NCBI GenBank assembly: GCA_007833815.1
Contig: CP033464.1
Location: forward strand, 5,129,501-5,193,500
Direction of reading: 5' to 3'
Length of the DNA: 64,000 nucleotides
Source of the DNA: Brevibacillus laterosporus
GTDB lineage: Bacteria > Bacillota > Bacilli > Brevibacillales > Brevibacillaceae
The position numbers and the translations under genes are program-made. Under the pieces are notes generated by a model, which ran no database searches, was not told where the DNA came from, and saw only the letters and a program-made list of their open reading frames with translations. How positions within the stretch are numbered: the stretch's first letter is position 1; every line of letters starts with the position of its first letter. Of this stretch, positions 34,603-43,520 are shown one piece after another.

Positions 34603-35295
34603 CTATTTTTGGTTTTGAATGACCACTTCAGATACAATCAAGCGTTGTCTTGGCTTTACATTTGCCATAATAACATCGGCAACATCATCTGGTTCCATCA
34701 GATGCTTCATGCGTTCTTCTGTGAAAATACCGTTCCAGAATTCCGTTTTCATTCCGCCCATGTAAATACCAATTACCTGAATCGGCGTCTCTTTTAACTC
34801 TATATATAGACTCTCAGTAAAACCTCTCACACCGAATTTGCTGGCACAGTAAACAGACTCATTTGCTTTCCCTACTTTACCGGCTGTAGACACGATATTG
34901 ATGATCGTTCCTCTATTTTGTTCTTTCATTTGTTTTAATACTTCCTGTGTACTAAAAATGGTTCCTTTCAAATTGATATCAATCATCTGATGAACAGCTT
35001 CCTCGGTTAGATTTTCAGCCAAGTCAAAGCTTCCTGTTCCTGCATTGTTGATCAAAACATCAATACTACCGTGCTTCTTTATAATGGCCGTCATCATCTC
35101 CATGATTGCTTGTCTACTAGCTACGTCTCCAACGTGAATGGAATTGCTACCAGCCAACTGCTCAGCCGTACGCTCTAGCTTTGCCTTCGTTCGACCAAGC
35201 AAACAGACATGATAGCCTTGCTCAGAATATCGTTTCGCCAAAGAAGCGCCCAAACCGCTCCCTGCTCCTGTAATAACAACTACTTGTTTATCCAT
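34603..35295 (-). CDS. Short-chain dehydrogenase/reductase, 230 aa
   Basis: The Rossmann motif GAGSGLG, the NNAG segment (INNAGTGSF) and the catalytic Ser plus YxxxK (STAG..., VYCASKFG) define a classical SDR. Substrate is unknown; the closest functional analogues are 3-oxoacyl reductases and general ketoreductases. It is divergent from a second SDR gene, and both may be controlled by the tandem operators at 35377-35420. Start chosen at MDKQVV (35295), since the longer frame includes only three extra codons. Confidence 0.85.
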   Translation of the reverse strand: MDKQVVVITGAGSGLGASLAKRYSEQGYHVCLLGRTKAKLERTAEQLAGSNSIHVGDVASRQAIMEMMTAIIKKHGSIDVLINNAGTGSFDLAENLTEEAVHQMIDINLKGTIFSTQEVLKQMKEQNRGTIINIVSTAGKVGKANESVYCASKFGVRGFTESLYIELKETPIQVIGIYMGGMKTEFWNGIFTEERMKHLMEPDDVADVIMANVKPRQRLIVSEVVIQNQK

Positions 35296-35376
35296 GATAA
35301 TCATCCTTCCTGAATACAGTCTTACTCCTCATTCACTTATACAAACACATTATGTACATGACCTCATCCGAATTCG

Positions 35377-35420
35377 TGTATAATGGGCTCATACAAATCA
35401 GTGTATCATGATCTTATACA
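35377..35420. promoter_or_regulatory. Two tandem operators TGTAT-N9-ATACA
   Basis: Perfect copies at 35377-35395 and 35402-35420, 25 bp apart, lie between the divergent SDR genes. The first overlaps a TATAAT (35379-35384) that reads toward the plus-strand gene. Such a pattern is typical of TetR- or MarR-like repressor sites; no regulator gene is adjacent, so the regulator is encoded elsewhere. Confidence 0.6.
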
Positions 35421-35514
35421 GCTGAAGCTACCAGTTACACTTACAAAATTGACATGACAAAAGAAATTTACGCATCATTTGTTATTCCAAGTTAAAAATG
35501 GGAGGATTGCCAAC

Positions 35515-36234
35515 ATGGACTTTCAAGGAAAAAAAGCGTTAATTACGGGAGCAGGAAAGGGAATTGGTCGTGCTATTGCGATTGCTTTGGCGAAAGAAGG
35601 AGCACATCTAGGTTTGGTTGCTCGTACAGAATCTGATCTGCAAGATTTGGCTACTGAACTACAGAAAACATATGGTATCACAGTCAGGATCGCAACTGCT
35701 GATATCTCCAATCGTAGTGACGTAGAAGCTGCATATGCTAAAGTAAAAGCTGAGCTTGGCTCTATCGATATTCTCATCAACAACGCTGGTACCGCTTCTT
35801 TTGGGACAGTCACTGACATGGCACCAGAAGAGTGGGAACGTATCATTTCCGTCAATTTGTTTGGTACCTACTACATGACATACGCTGTATTGCCTGATAT
35901 GATCGCCCAAAATAGTGGAAATATCATTAATGTCGCTTCCACTGCTGGAGAACGTGGTTTTGCAACAGGCTCCGCATATTGCGCCTCCAAATTTGCCGTG
36001 ATGGGCTTTACAGAATCCGTACTGCAAGAAGTACGCAAACATAACATTCGTGTCACAGCCCTTACTCCAAGCACTGTAAACACCGAATTAGCTGTCAATG
36101 CTGGGCTAAAAATTGGTGGAGAAGACCACATGATGCAACCAGAGGATGTAGCGGAACTAGCATTAGCAACTCTGCGTTTGCCTGAACGCGTATTTGTAAA
36201 AGCTGCTGGAATTTGGACAACCAATCCACAATAG
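35515..36234 (+). CDS. Short-chain dehydrogenase (3-oxoacyl-ACP reductase-like), 239 aa
   Basis: The protein has TGAGKGIG, a central NNAGTASFG, and the catalytic ASTAGERGF-plus-YCASKFA motif. It resembles FabG-like ketoreductases and the B. subtilis YgcW/YkvO group. I place the start at ATG 35515 after GGGAGGATTGCC; an earlier ATG has no ribosome site. It is divergent from another SDR and followed by a strong terminator. Confidence 0.85.
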   Translation: MDFQGKKALITGAGKGIGRAIAIALAKEGAHLGLVARTESDLQDLATELQKTYGITVRIATADISNRSDVEAAYAKVKAELGSIDILINNAGTASFGTVTDMAPEEWERIISVNLFGTYYMTYAVLPDMIAQNSGNIINVASTAGERGFATGSAYCASKFAVMGFTESVLQEVRKHNIRVTALTPSTVNTELAVNAGLKIGGEDHMMQPEDVAELALATLRLPERVFVKAAGIWTTNPQ

Positions 36235-36258
36235 TTTTCCATACACGATAATTATTCG

Positions 36259-36300
36259 AAGTCCCCTCTTTTTCTTATAAAAGAAGGGACTTTCTTTTTT
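36259..36300 (+). terminator. Intrinsic terminator of the SDR gene
   Basis: AGTCCC-TCTTTT and AAAAGA-GGGACT form a hairpin followed by TTCTTTTTT. Confidence 0.8.
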
Positions 36301-36383
36301 ATCTATCTGTTAAAAACTCTTTTTGCTTGTTACAATGATTTTCGGTAGAATAACCTGTATTACTTACTCAGGAGGTAAGCGAG

Positions 36384-37742
36384 TTGCTGCTCTCTTATAA
36401 AAAACGGCGCTTAAGCTCCGTACAAATTATCGTAATGTTTTATCTTAGCAGTGTTATTCTCGCTGCGTTACTCCTCTGGTTACCCATCTTTCACCAACCT
36501 GGCAAAACTATATCGTTTGTAGATTCTTTATTTACTGCTGCCAGTGCGATTAGCGTAACGGGTCTAACCGTCATTCAAATTAGTGAAGTGTTTAATCAGA
36601 GTGGAATTATCTTACTCACCTTGTTCTTTCAAATAGGTGGGATCGGCATTATGACCTTAGGTACCTTTTTGTGGATGATGCTCGGACAACGAATCGGTTT
36701 AGAACAAAGAAAATGGATTGCCACTGACCACAATCGTCCCACACTATCGGGATTGGTCAAATTGACACGGAGTATTTTATTACTGACCATTTTAATCGAA
36801 CTAATCGGTACCTTATTACTAGGCAGTTATTTCTTATGGACTGGTTATCAGAGTGATTGGTATACCGCTTACTATTACGGTTACTTTGTTTCTATTAGTG
36901 CATTTACCAATGCTGGATTCGATATATTCGGCAACTCTCTATTAGGTTTTTCGGGGGATTATTTTGTTCAGAGCATAAATATGATCCTCATTATCTGTGG
37001 AGCGATCGGTTTTCCCGTACTGATAGAGCTTGTCAGCTACGCGACTCATCGAAGTGGTCAATATCGATTTACGTTTTCCCTATTTACTAAAGTGACAACG
37101 TTGACTTTCTTCACACTGATTGTAGTTGGAACACTACTCTTTTTCTTTTTTGAAAAAGATGCCTTTCTACAGAATAAAAGCTGGCATGAAGCGCTGTTTT
37201 ACTCGCTGTTCCAATCTGTTTCTACACGGAGCGGCGGCTTGACTACCATGGATATCGGCTTACTGTCTTCTCCTACCCTAATCATGCTTTCAGGCATGAT
37301 GTTTATTGGGGCCTCTCCTAGCAGTGTGGGTGGCGGGATTCGTACAACAACTTTTTTCGTCTTAATTGCGACCGTGTATACCTACATGCGTGGACAAAAG
37401 GATGTAAAAGTTTTTGGGCGTGAGTTAGTACAAGAGGATGTAATCAAATCATTTATGGTGTTCTTTGTCGCAATCACTCTCGTGTTTACAGCGGTTATTT
37501 TCATGGTGTGGTTTGAGGATCTATCTGTCCAGGCCATTCTGTTTGAAGTATGTTCGGCCTTTGGTACAACTGGATTGTCAATGGGAATTACATCGGAGTT
37601 AAGCACACCTGGTAAATTTATTTTAATCGTCATGATGGTGATTGGACGTATTGGGATTATCAACTTGTTGCTATTCTTGAAAAAGGATGCCCCATCAGTT
37701 CGTTATCACTATCCGAAAGAACGGATCATTATTGGTCAATAG
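36384..37742 (+). CDS. ktrB-like: KtrB/TrkH-family potassium transporter, 452 aa
   Basis: Four repeated M1-P-M2 pore units are visible with selectivity-filter glycines in SAISVTGLTV, FTNAGFDIF, VSTRSGGLTTMD and AFGTTGLSMG. The N- and C-terminal halves are all membrane-spanning, as in KtrB/KtrD of Bacillus. It imports K+ coupled to Na+ or H+ and works with a cytosolic RCK subunit (KtrA/C) that is not in this window. Translation starts at TTG, 8 bases after GGAGG. Confidence 0.92.
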   Translation: MLLSYKKRRLSSVQIIVMFYLSSVILAALLLWLPIFHQPGKTISFVDSLFTAASAISVTGLTVIQISEVFNQSGIILLTLFFQIGGIGIMTLGTFLWMMLGQRIGLEQRKWIATDHNRPTLSGLVKLTRSILLLTILIELIGTLLLGSYFLWTGYQSDWYTAYYYGYFVSISAFTNAGFDIFGNSLLGFSGDYFVQSINMILIICGAIGFPVLIELVSYATHRSGQYRFTFSLFTKVTTLTFFTLIVVGTLLFFFFEKDAFLQNKSWHEALFYSLFQSVSTRSGGLTTMDIGLLSSPTLIMLSGMMFIGASPSSVGGGIRTTTFFVLIATVYTYMRGQKDVKVFGRELVQEDVIKSFMVFFVAITLVFTAVIFMVWFEDLSVQAILFEVCSAFGTTGLSMGITSELSTPGKFILIVMMVIGRIGIINLLLFLKKDAPSVRYHYPKERIIIGQ

Positions 37743-37749
37743 GAAGAGG

Positions 37750-37782
37750 AAAAGGGTGCTTGCAAAGAGCGCCCTTTTTGCT
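37750..37782 (+). terminator. Intrinsic terminator of the potassium transporter gene
   Basis: AAGGGTGC and GCGCCCTT flank a short loop, followed by TTTTTG. Confidence 0.75.
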
Positions 37783-37904
37783 TAGATGCTGGAATCATTT
37801 TTAATTACAAGTTTCAGAGGACCAAAAACGGTCGTTTATGGAACTTGTTATATAGAATTTAACGATAATTATAAAGGTATCAAAAAAAGTCTTTTACCCA
37901 AATC

Positions 37905-37983
37905 ACTTAAAGAAACTTAAATTGAAAGATATTTACGCACCGAATTACTTAAACTTACTTGAATATCAACTTATATTAACTTA
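37905..37983 (+). promoter_or_regulatory. Array of ACTTA repeats upstream of the DeoR-type gene
   Basis: ACTTA occurs at 37905, 37915, 37947, 37953, 37969 and 37979, plus ACTTG at 37957. Three pairs (905/915, 947/957, 969/979) are spaced by exactly 10 bp, one helical turn. It lies directly upstream of the DeoR-family gene and is a strong candidate for its operator. Confidence 0.5.
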
Positions 37984-38006
37984 AAATAACCTTAAGGAGG
38001 TTACTT

Positions 38007-38771
38007 ATGAATCAAGAAGAACGATTGATACGAGTCCTAAATTATTTAGAAACACATAAAACCATGAATATTAAACAAATGTGTGAAATGTTTCATATCT
38101 CACGAGATACTGCAAGAAGAGATATAGTAAAACTTTCACAAAATAAAGAAGTATCTAGAACCTATGGTGGAGTAGCTTTAGCCACTTTTCATAAGAAAAT
38201 TGATAATTATCAAGTGCGATCACAGACTGAATTAGAAACGAAAAAATTAATTGGAATGAAAGCTGCAAATATGATAACGACTAGTGACATGATTTACCTA
38301 GATGTTTCAACTACAGTCAATTTTGTAGCACAATATTTACAATCAAAGAACGTAACTATTGTGACGAATTCGATCGATAGTGCTTATATGTTAGCTCAAT
38401 CTGAAGATACGACTATTCACCTTTTGGGAGGAACACTAAATAAAGCCTCTCGACATGTTACTGGGTATTCTACCACTGAAAAACTCAAAGATTATCACTT
38501 CAATAAAGTGTTTATTGGAGCCGCGGGTATCACAGAAGACGGTATATACTATGGTTTTGAAGAAGATATTTATTTCAAGCGTGAATTAATAAAACATGCT
38601 GATCAAGTTATTTTAGTGGCGGATCACAACAAATATAATCAACGCCAGAATTATAAGGCTTTAACGTTTGAATCTATTGATACATTTGTTACAAATCAAG
38701 TTATGCCTAGTGGTTTATATAACACTTTGAAAGAAAATGGCATTGAAGTAGTAATTGCAAGTAAAGAGTGA
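38007..38771 (+). CDS. DeoR/GlpR-family transcriptional regulator, 254 aa
   Basis: The N-terminal HTH is RVLNYLETHKTMNIKQMCEM with HISRDTARRDIVKLSQ, followed by the DeoR-C sugar-phosphate-sensing domain (DYHFNKVFIGAAGITEDGIYYG). It should bind a phosphorylated sugar or nucleotide. The gene directly overlaps the HAD hydrolase frame region, and the pair is AT-rich relative to flanks. The ATG follows AAGGAGGTTACTT. Confidence 0.88.
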   Translation: MNQEERLIRVLNYLETHKTMNIKQMCEMFHISRDTARRDIVKLSQNKEVSRTYGGVALATFHKKIDNYQVRSQTELETKKLIGMKAANMITTSDMIYLDVSTTVNFVAQYLQSKNVTIVTNSIDSAYMLAQSEDTTIHLLGGTLNKASRHVTGYSTTEKLKDYHFNKVFIGAAGITEDGIYYGFEEDIYFKRELIKHADQVILVADHNKYNQRQNYKALTFESIDTFVTNQVMPSGLYNTLKENGIEVVIASKE

Positions 38772-38791
38772 AAAAATTGGGAGGTTTTATT

Positions 38792-39412
38792 TTGATTACA
38801 TCTCTTATTTTTGACGTGGATGGTACAATTTTAGACACAGAAAAAGCAATACTAAAATCGCTACAAAAAATTTTAAAAGAGGAATTAAAGGAAGATTATG
38901 CGTTACACGACTTAAGATTTGCATTAGGGATTCCAGGAAAAGAAACGTTAAAAAAATTAAACGTACCAAATATAGACGTTGTTCATCCTAAATGGTCCAA
39001 AGCTGTACTAGATTTTTCTCATGAAGTTTCCGTATTTGAAGAATTAGAAGACGTTATTAAAGAGTTATCTCTTAGTAAATTAAAACTAGGTATTGTTACA
39101 TCAAAAACTAAGCAAGAAGTAATAGAAGAGTTCGAGCCATTTGGTTTAAGTGGTTACTTTGAACATACAATTTGTGCATGTGATACTGATAAACATAAAC
39201 CACACCCTGAACCATTATTAGCTTGTTTACAACAATTAGATGTTCCTAATAATGAGGCAATTTACATTGGGGACTCTATATACGATATGCAATGCGCAAA
39301 AAGTGCTGGTGTAAAATTCGCACTCGCTTTATGGGGTTCAAAGACAAGGGAAGGGTTTGAAAAAGCTGATTATGTATTAAATACACCAAAAGATATTTTG
39401 GATTTAATTTAA
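38792..39412 (+). CDS. HAD-family sugar phosphatase (phosphoglycolate phosphatase-like), 206 aa
   Basis: HAD motifs are clear: DVDGTILDTEK (motif I), VTSKT (II), KPHPEP (III) and IGDSIYDMQCAKSAG (IV). The cap is a helical C1 domain. The TTG at 38792 is preceded by TTGGGAGG at good spacing, while the longer frame begins inside the DeoR gene end. Its link to a DeoR regulator suggests that it dephosphorylates a sugar phosphate that is the regulator's ligand. Confidence 0.85.
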   Translation: MITSLIFDVDGTILDTEKAILKSLQKILKEELKEDYALHDLRFALGIPGKETLKKLNVPNIDVVHPKWSKAVLDFSHEVSVFEELEDVIKELSLSKLKLGIVTSKTKQEVIEEFEPFGLSGYFEHTICACDTDKHKPHPEPLLACLQQLDVPNNEAIYIGDSIYDMQCAKSAGVKFALALWGSKTREGFEKADYVLNTPKDILDLI

Positions 39413-39449
39413 CCAAGCTTGAATCTAATAAAGACATCAAGTTACTCAT

Positions 39450-39492
39450 TAAAAAGTCGATTCCTTAACGTACAGGAAATCGACTTTTTATT
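39450..39492 (+). terminator. Intrinsic terminator of the DeoR-HAD operon
   Basis: AAAAAGTCGATT and AATCGACTTTTT form a strong hairpin with A/T tracts on both sides. Confidence 0.8.
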
Positions 39493-39744
39493 TATAAAAT
39501 TATGCTTAGCGTACGAAATTCAGGTTTAACTTAACTAGTCAGAATGGGTGACTTTACAGTATTCAATGTAGAGTTGCCCATTCTTTTTATTTCATCAAAT
39601 ACTAGATATCTATATTCAATTTTATAGTATTCATAGTACATTGAGTTAGGTGTTTAAGATGGAGGGTGTAGCCCAAGCGAAGACGCGGGTAGCAATCTTT
39701 TTCAATGAACCAAAGAAACGGCTTTATGCAACAGGAGTGATTTT
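39493..39744. other. Left flank of the Tn554-like remnant
   Basis: An imperfect hairpin AGAATGGG/CCCATTCT (around 39542-39590, 30-base loop) with a following TTTTTATTT is visible. The rest holds no gene. The recombinase frame starts at 39745, and the left transposon end cannot be recognised because Tn554-type elements have no inverted repeats. Confidence 0.4.
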
Positions 39745-40704
39745 ATGAGAGTGGCTACCCTTCTTACTAAAGAAGGTAAAACTCGCTACATGCTGATGGA
39801 TCATAATAGTGAGCCAGTTCAGCCAGTCATGCAATATTTAAAGTTTAAGGATAATAGTGGTGCAGCTCGTAATACATTACGTTCCTTTTGCTTTCACTTG
39901 AAGCTATTCTTCGAATACCTTGAACAAACAAATAAGGATTATCGAACAATAGGGCTAGACGAAATGGCCGAATTCATGCGATGGCTTCAAAACCCATACC
40001 AGGATGCAAGGGTTTCTCCCATCCTCCCTACTCAACCAATCAGGAAAGCTAAAACGGTGAATATTATCATCAATACTGTAATTGGCTTCTATGACTATCT
40101 CATGCGTCATGAAAATTATAGTATCCAATTGGCTGAACGTTTAAAAAAGCAAGTATTAGGATCACGGAGAGGATTCAAGGATTTTCTATACCACATTAAT
40201 AAGGATAAATTGTTTTCGACCCATATTTTGAAGTTAAAAGTCCCAAAGCAAAAACCAAAAATCATGCCAAAAGATGACATCGCTGCAATCATGAATGCTT
40301 GCGAAAATCAACGGGATCTGTTCCTCATCCAGCTACTATGGGAAAGTTCGATGCGTATTGGTGAAGCTCTTGCTCTCTGGCTTGAAGATTTTGAAATTGA
40401 TGCTAGAAGAATTCATATAAGGGATCGTGGTGAATTATCCAATCTAGCTGAAATTAAAACGGTGTGACGTCTTCGTAAGAAAACGGGCATTTATCTTACT
40501 CCACATATGTTGCGGCATACATCGTTAACGGAACTTAGAAAGGCTGGTTGGCGTGATGAACATTTAATGAAACGAGCAGGCCATGCTCACATTCAAACAA
40601 CTATGCAGATGTACATTCATCCTTCGGATGAAGATATTCGTAAAGATTGGGAAAAAGCTCAAGAGAACTTGAAAATCAACAAAGAATCTAAGGATGGATT
40701 GTAG
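39745..40704 (+). pseudogene. tnpA: Broken Tn554-type tyrosine recombinase TnpA
   Basis: The N-terminal part (to 40464) matches TnpA of Tn554-like elements: core-binding domain with MQYLKFKDNSGAARNTLRSF and the catalytic Arg region in LLWESSMRIGEALALW. A TGA at 40465-40467 interrupts the frame. The same frame then resumes with the C-terminal catalytic block TPHMLRHTSLTELRKAGW and HIQTTMQMYIHPS. Roughly 60 or more residues between these blocks are missing, so an internal deletion joined the ends and left a stop. It could not encode an active recombinase. Confidence 0.85.
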
Positions 40705-42003
40705 ATGAATTTAGCTATTAAAAACTTGCCTACAGCAAGCAAAGTCCTCGAAATAAATCAATTTATCACTGGGTACTGGGAAAACGATATTTGGGATGCA
40801 GATGACTCGATTTTTAACGATTTTAGAAAAGTAAGTTCTGAAAAATCTCATCGTAAGATGAACTTTACTTTCTTCTCACCCAGCTTAAAAAATGAGGTTA
40901 AGTTCTTCATTATCAATCGTATCCAGAACGATGATCTACAATTGTACTCGGCAGTCCATAACTATTGTAGGTGCTTTAAGCAACTCGCCATATTTTTAAA
41001 TAAATTCTACCCTGATATAAACAGTTTTGTTGAATTAGACATCGATAAAGTACTGATGCAATTTCGTTCATATTTAAGCGAAAATGGCTTTAGTATACGC
41101 ATTCATGGCAGAAAAAAACTTTCCAATTATGAAAATTTGTTGAATCGTTTGTTCTTGTTCTATCAAAAGTACTATGACACGAGAAGTGAATTTGAAAAAG
41201 ATATCTGGGATGTAAGGAACATTCCTGGTGCAAAGTTTGCTGACTACGTATCAAACCAAACTTTAAATTTCAAGCATATTTCAGATCCATTTCTAAATTT
41301 AGCAAAAAGATACTTAAAGTTTCGAATAAGCTATCTATCATTTGGCCAATGTGCTCTTGACCTAAGAGTGATGAATCTGTTCATGACCTTTATCCATAAG
41401 AGATATCCTCTATGGAGCGATTTAAAAGCCCTTAATCGTAGAGATATGGAAGATTATCTTGTTTGGCATAACCAAGTATTACACGACAAAATCCCCTCCA
41501 AAAGATACTATCTAATCACATTACATGTGTTTTTGGAAAATATAGAGAAACTACAATTTGATGAAGCACCTGATTTACCCGTGAGTGTATTATTGTTCAA
41601 AGAAGATTTTCCTCGCAAAGTAACAAAAACCGAAAATGATATTAAATATATCCCTGAAGGAGTCCTTCAACAAATTGAGGAACGATTGGAATATTTAACT
41701 CCCGCAAGATTTATTCCAGTCGTAATATTGTTGCGTGCTACTGGTTGGAGAATATCAGATATTCTTAATCTGCGCTACGATAGCTGCTTAGAGCGTTCTT
41801 CTCAAGGATGGTACTTATGTGGTGATATTAAAAAGACACAAGTGTTGAACCATCGTGTTCCTATAACCGATGAGGTCGCACTGATTGTTCAAACCCTATT
41901 AGAAACCATAAAGGTACAGAGTACCCAGAGTAACAATCCCAAAAAGTATTTATTTGTTCAACTTGAAACGCCTGCAGTATGGCTGCTTCCGCCTGAACCT
42001 TGA
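40705..42003 (+). pseudogene. tnpB: Truncated Tn554-type tyrosine recombinase TnpB
   Basis: This frame starts one base after TnpA and shows the TnpB N-terminal and core regions, including the first catalytic Arg in LLRATGWRISDILNLRYDS. It ends at about codon 420, where the sequence runs into the IS231-like transposase remnant near 41960 (the last ~15 codons are foreign). The C-terminal His-x-x-Arg and Tyr of the active site are missing (usual length about 620-650 aa), so it is inactive. Confidence 0.85.
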
Positions 42004-42437
42004 TAATGTGAGGAAAATTTATCTGGAAGTTGAAACGTTGTAGAATCTAGGATGCGAATACGTTTAAAAGTCGTGGTGTATGGATGAAGTATTTCGTGTG
42101 CTGAATGAATTCTTTGAGTTAAAAGGTTAGCTAAAACTTGTTGAAGAAACTGTACTGCTGAACTATTAAATCGTTGATTAAGTCCTTCGGGACTCATGGG
42201 GACACCTGTAGATGCTTCGAGACAGCTACATAATTGTGTAAGTGGCGTACTCGCAACTTGTTGACTAAGCCATACACATAAAGCAATTAATTCTTGCGCT
42301 TGATATTTACTTGTACGTTGAACAAAACCAACTTCTTTAGCTAGTTGTTGAAGAAAAGATGGAGATAAGTAGTTTTGAAGTTCTTGAGAGAATAGATTCA
42401 TTTCATCTGTAAGAGAAAAACTCATAGAAAACGCCAT
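41958..42437 (-). pseudogene. Truncated IS231-like transposase
   Basis: The frame begins MAFSMSFSLTDEMNLFSQEL and includes the conserved PEGLNQRFN and RILDSTTFQLPDKFS segment with the first Asp of the DDE triad. It ends after about 145 of the ~480 residues where the element is fused to tnpB. It cannot be functional. Confidence 0.8.
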
Positions 42438-42516
42438 CCTTCCTGTCTATTTCTACAAAAAGAATAGCGTTTTTTTCGTTATGAGGATATAAATTCGCCT
42501 TAGCTTGATGGCGATG
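41958..42516 (-). mobile_element. IS231-like (IS4 family) insertion sequence fragment
   Basis: The fragment covers the first ~145 codons of the transposase plus the 80-bp promoter-proximal leader. The outer end has a sequence reading CATCGCCATCAAGCTAAGG on the minus strand (42497-42516), resembling the IS231 terminal inverted repeat. The other end is lost; the element joins directly to the truncated tnpB at about 41960. Confidence 0.75.
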
Positions 42517-42610
42517 TGGTGCTACCCCTTATATAATATAATTTATGTATATCAAAAAAACTTATATTGGTATTATTTTTCATCTCATCATAAACTAGAA
42601 ATAGATCCCC

Positions 42611-42627
42611 GGTAAAGAAATTACCGT
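42611..42627. repeat. Small palindrome before the O-methyltransferase gene
   Basis: CGGTAA and TTACCG are separated by 5 bases, about 27 bases upstream of the start codon. It could be an operator or an mRNA hairpin. Confidence 0.35.
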
Positions 42628-42654
42628 GGTCAAGTTGAAGGAGGGGTTATGTAC

Positions 42655-43326
42655 ATGGAATCAAAAATAAAATGGAATGAAGTTGACCAGTATTTTAATA
42701 GTAAGCTACTCCCATCTGATTCAGTTCTGGATGCCGTTCTGCAAGCTAATGCTGAAGCTGGTTTACCTGCTATTGATGTCGCACCAAACCAAGGGAAGCT
42801 ACTTTACCTACTTGCAAAGATGAAAGGAGCACGAAACATTTTAGAAATAGGAACACTTGGTGGATATAGTAGCATTTGGCTTGCCCGTGCCTTACCACAA
42901 GATGGACAACTTATTACGCTTGAGTATGAACAAGCGTTTGCTCATATTGCTGAAGAGAACCTTAAAAAAGCAGGACTCGATGAAAAAGTACAGATACTTG
43001 TAGGCCCAGCCCTTGAAACACTGCCTACCCTTACAGACAAAGGAATGTCAGGCTTTGATTTCATCTTTATTGATGCTGATAAATTAAATAATCCTCACTA
43101 TTTGAAATGGGCTCTAAAGCTTTGCAATCCAGGGGCCATTATTATTGTAGATAATGTCGTACGTGATGGAGAAGTGATTAAACAAGAGAGTGATGATGAT
43201 GGGGTGCAGGGCGTTCGTCAACTTTTTGATTTACTAGCTTCAGAGCCACGTATTGAAGCAACTGCTATCCAAACAGTTGGTAGCAAAGGATATGATGGAT
43301 TTGTGCTTGGCGTCGTGAAAGAATAA
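42655..43326 (+). CDS. Family 3 O-methyltransferase (CCoAOMT-like), 223 aa
   Basis: The SAM-binding motif ILEIGTLGGYSSIWLA and the IDADKLNNPHYLKW catalytic/metal region define the cation-dependent O-methyltransferase family, whose members methylate catechol-type hydroxyls. I choose ATG 42655, 8 bases from GGAGGGG, over the ATG at 42649. It stands alone between the IS fragment and the signalling cassettes; whether it decorates a product of this island is unknown. Confidence 0.87.
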   Translation: MESKIKWNEVDQYFNSKLLPSDSVLDAVLQANAEAGLPAIDVAPNQGKLLYLLAKMKGARNILEIGTLGGYSSIWLARALPQDGQLITLEYEQAFAHIAEENLKKAGLDEKVQILVGPALETLPTLTDKGMSGFDFIFIDADKLNNPHYLKWALKLCNPGAIIIVDNVVRDGEVIKQESDDDGVQGVRQLFDLLASEPRIEATAIQTVGSKGYDGFVLGVVKE

Positions 43327-43341
43327 AATAAAGATTTGAAT

Positions 43342-43375
43342 AAAAAAAGCACTCCTTTTTTCAAAGGAATGCTTC
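43342..43375 (-). terminator. Terminator after signalling-peptide gene 1
   Basis: The minus strand reads AGCATTCCTTT, a 4-base loop, AAAGGAGTGCT, then TTTTTTTA. The plus-strand side has too few T for strong use, so it chiefly ends the peptide transcript. Confidence 0.75.
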
Positions 43376-43397
43376 TGTAACTAAATAAAAGAAGTTT

Positions 43398-43520
43398 TTA
43401 ACCACCTACTCCATGTTCGTATTGAATCACTCTATCTTCTACTTTTGCCACTTCTACATCTGCCGCTTGACTAAACACTCCAAAGGCCATTACTAGCGAT
43501 AGAAAAAATACCTTCATCAT
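43398..43520 (-). CDS. Exported signalling pro-peptide 1 (Alo/Phr-like), 40 aa
   Basis: This small gene starts inside the end of the HTH-TPR regulator gene (50-base overlap, different frame) after a strong GGAGGAGGTGAGAA site. It encodes an N-terminal signal peptide (MMKVFFLSLVMAFGVFSQA), a short acidic linker and a C-terminus ending QYEHGVGG. This is the layout of pro-peptides of RRNPP systems, which are exported, trimmed and re-imported by an oligopeptide permease. The mature signal is probably the last 5-8 residues. The C-terminal HGxGG resembles SHGRGG, the Alo peptide of Paenibacillus as I remember it. Confidence 0.8.
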   Translation of the reverse strand: MMKVFFLSLVMAFGVFSQAADVEVAKVEDRVIQYEHGVGG

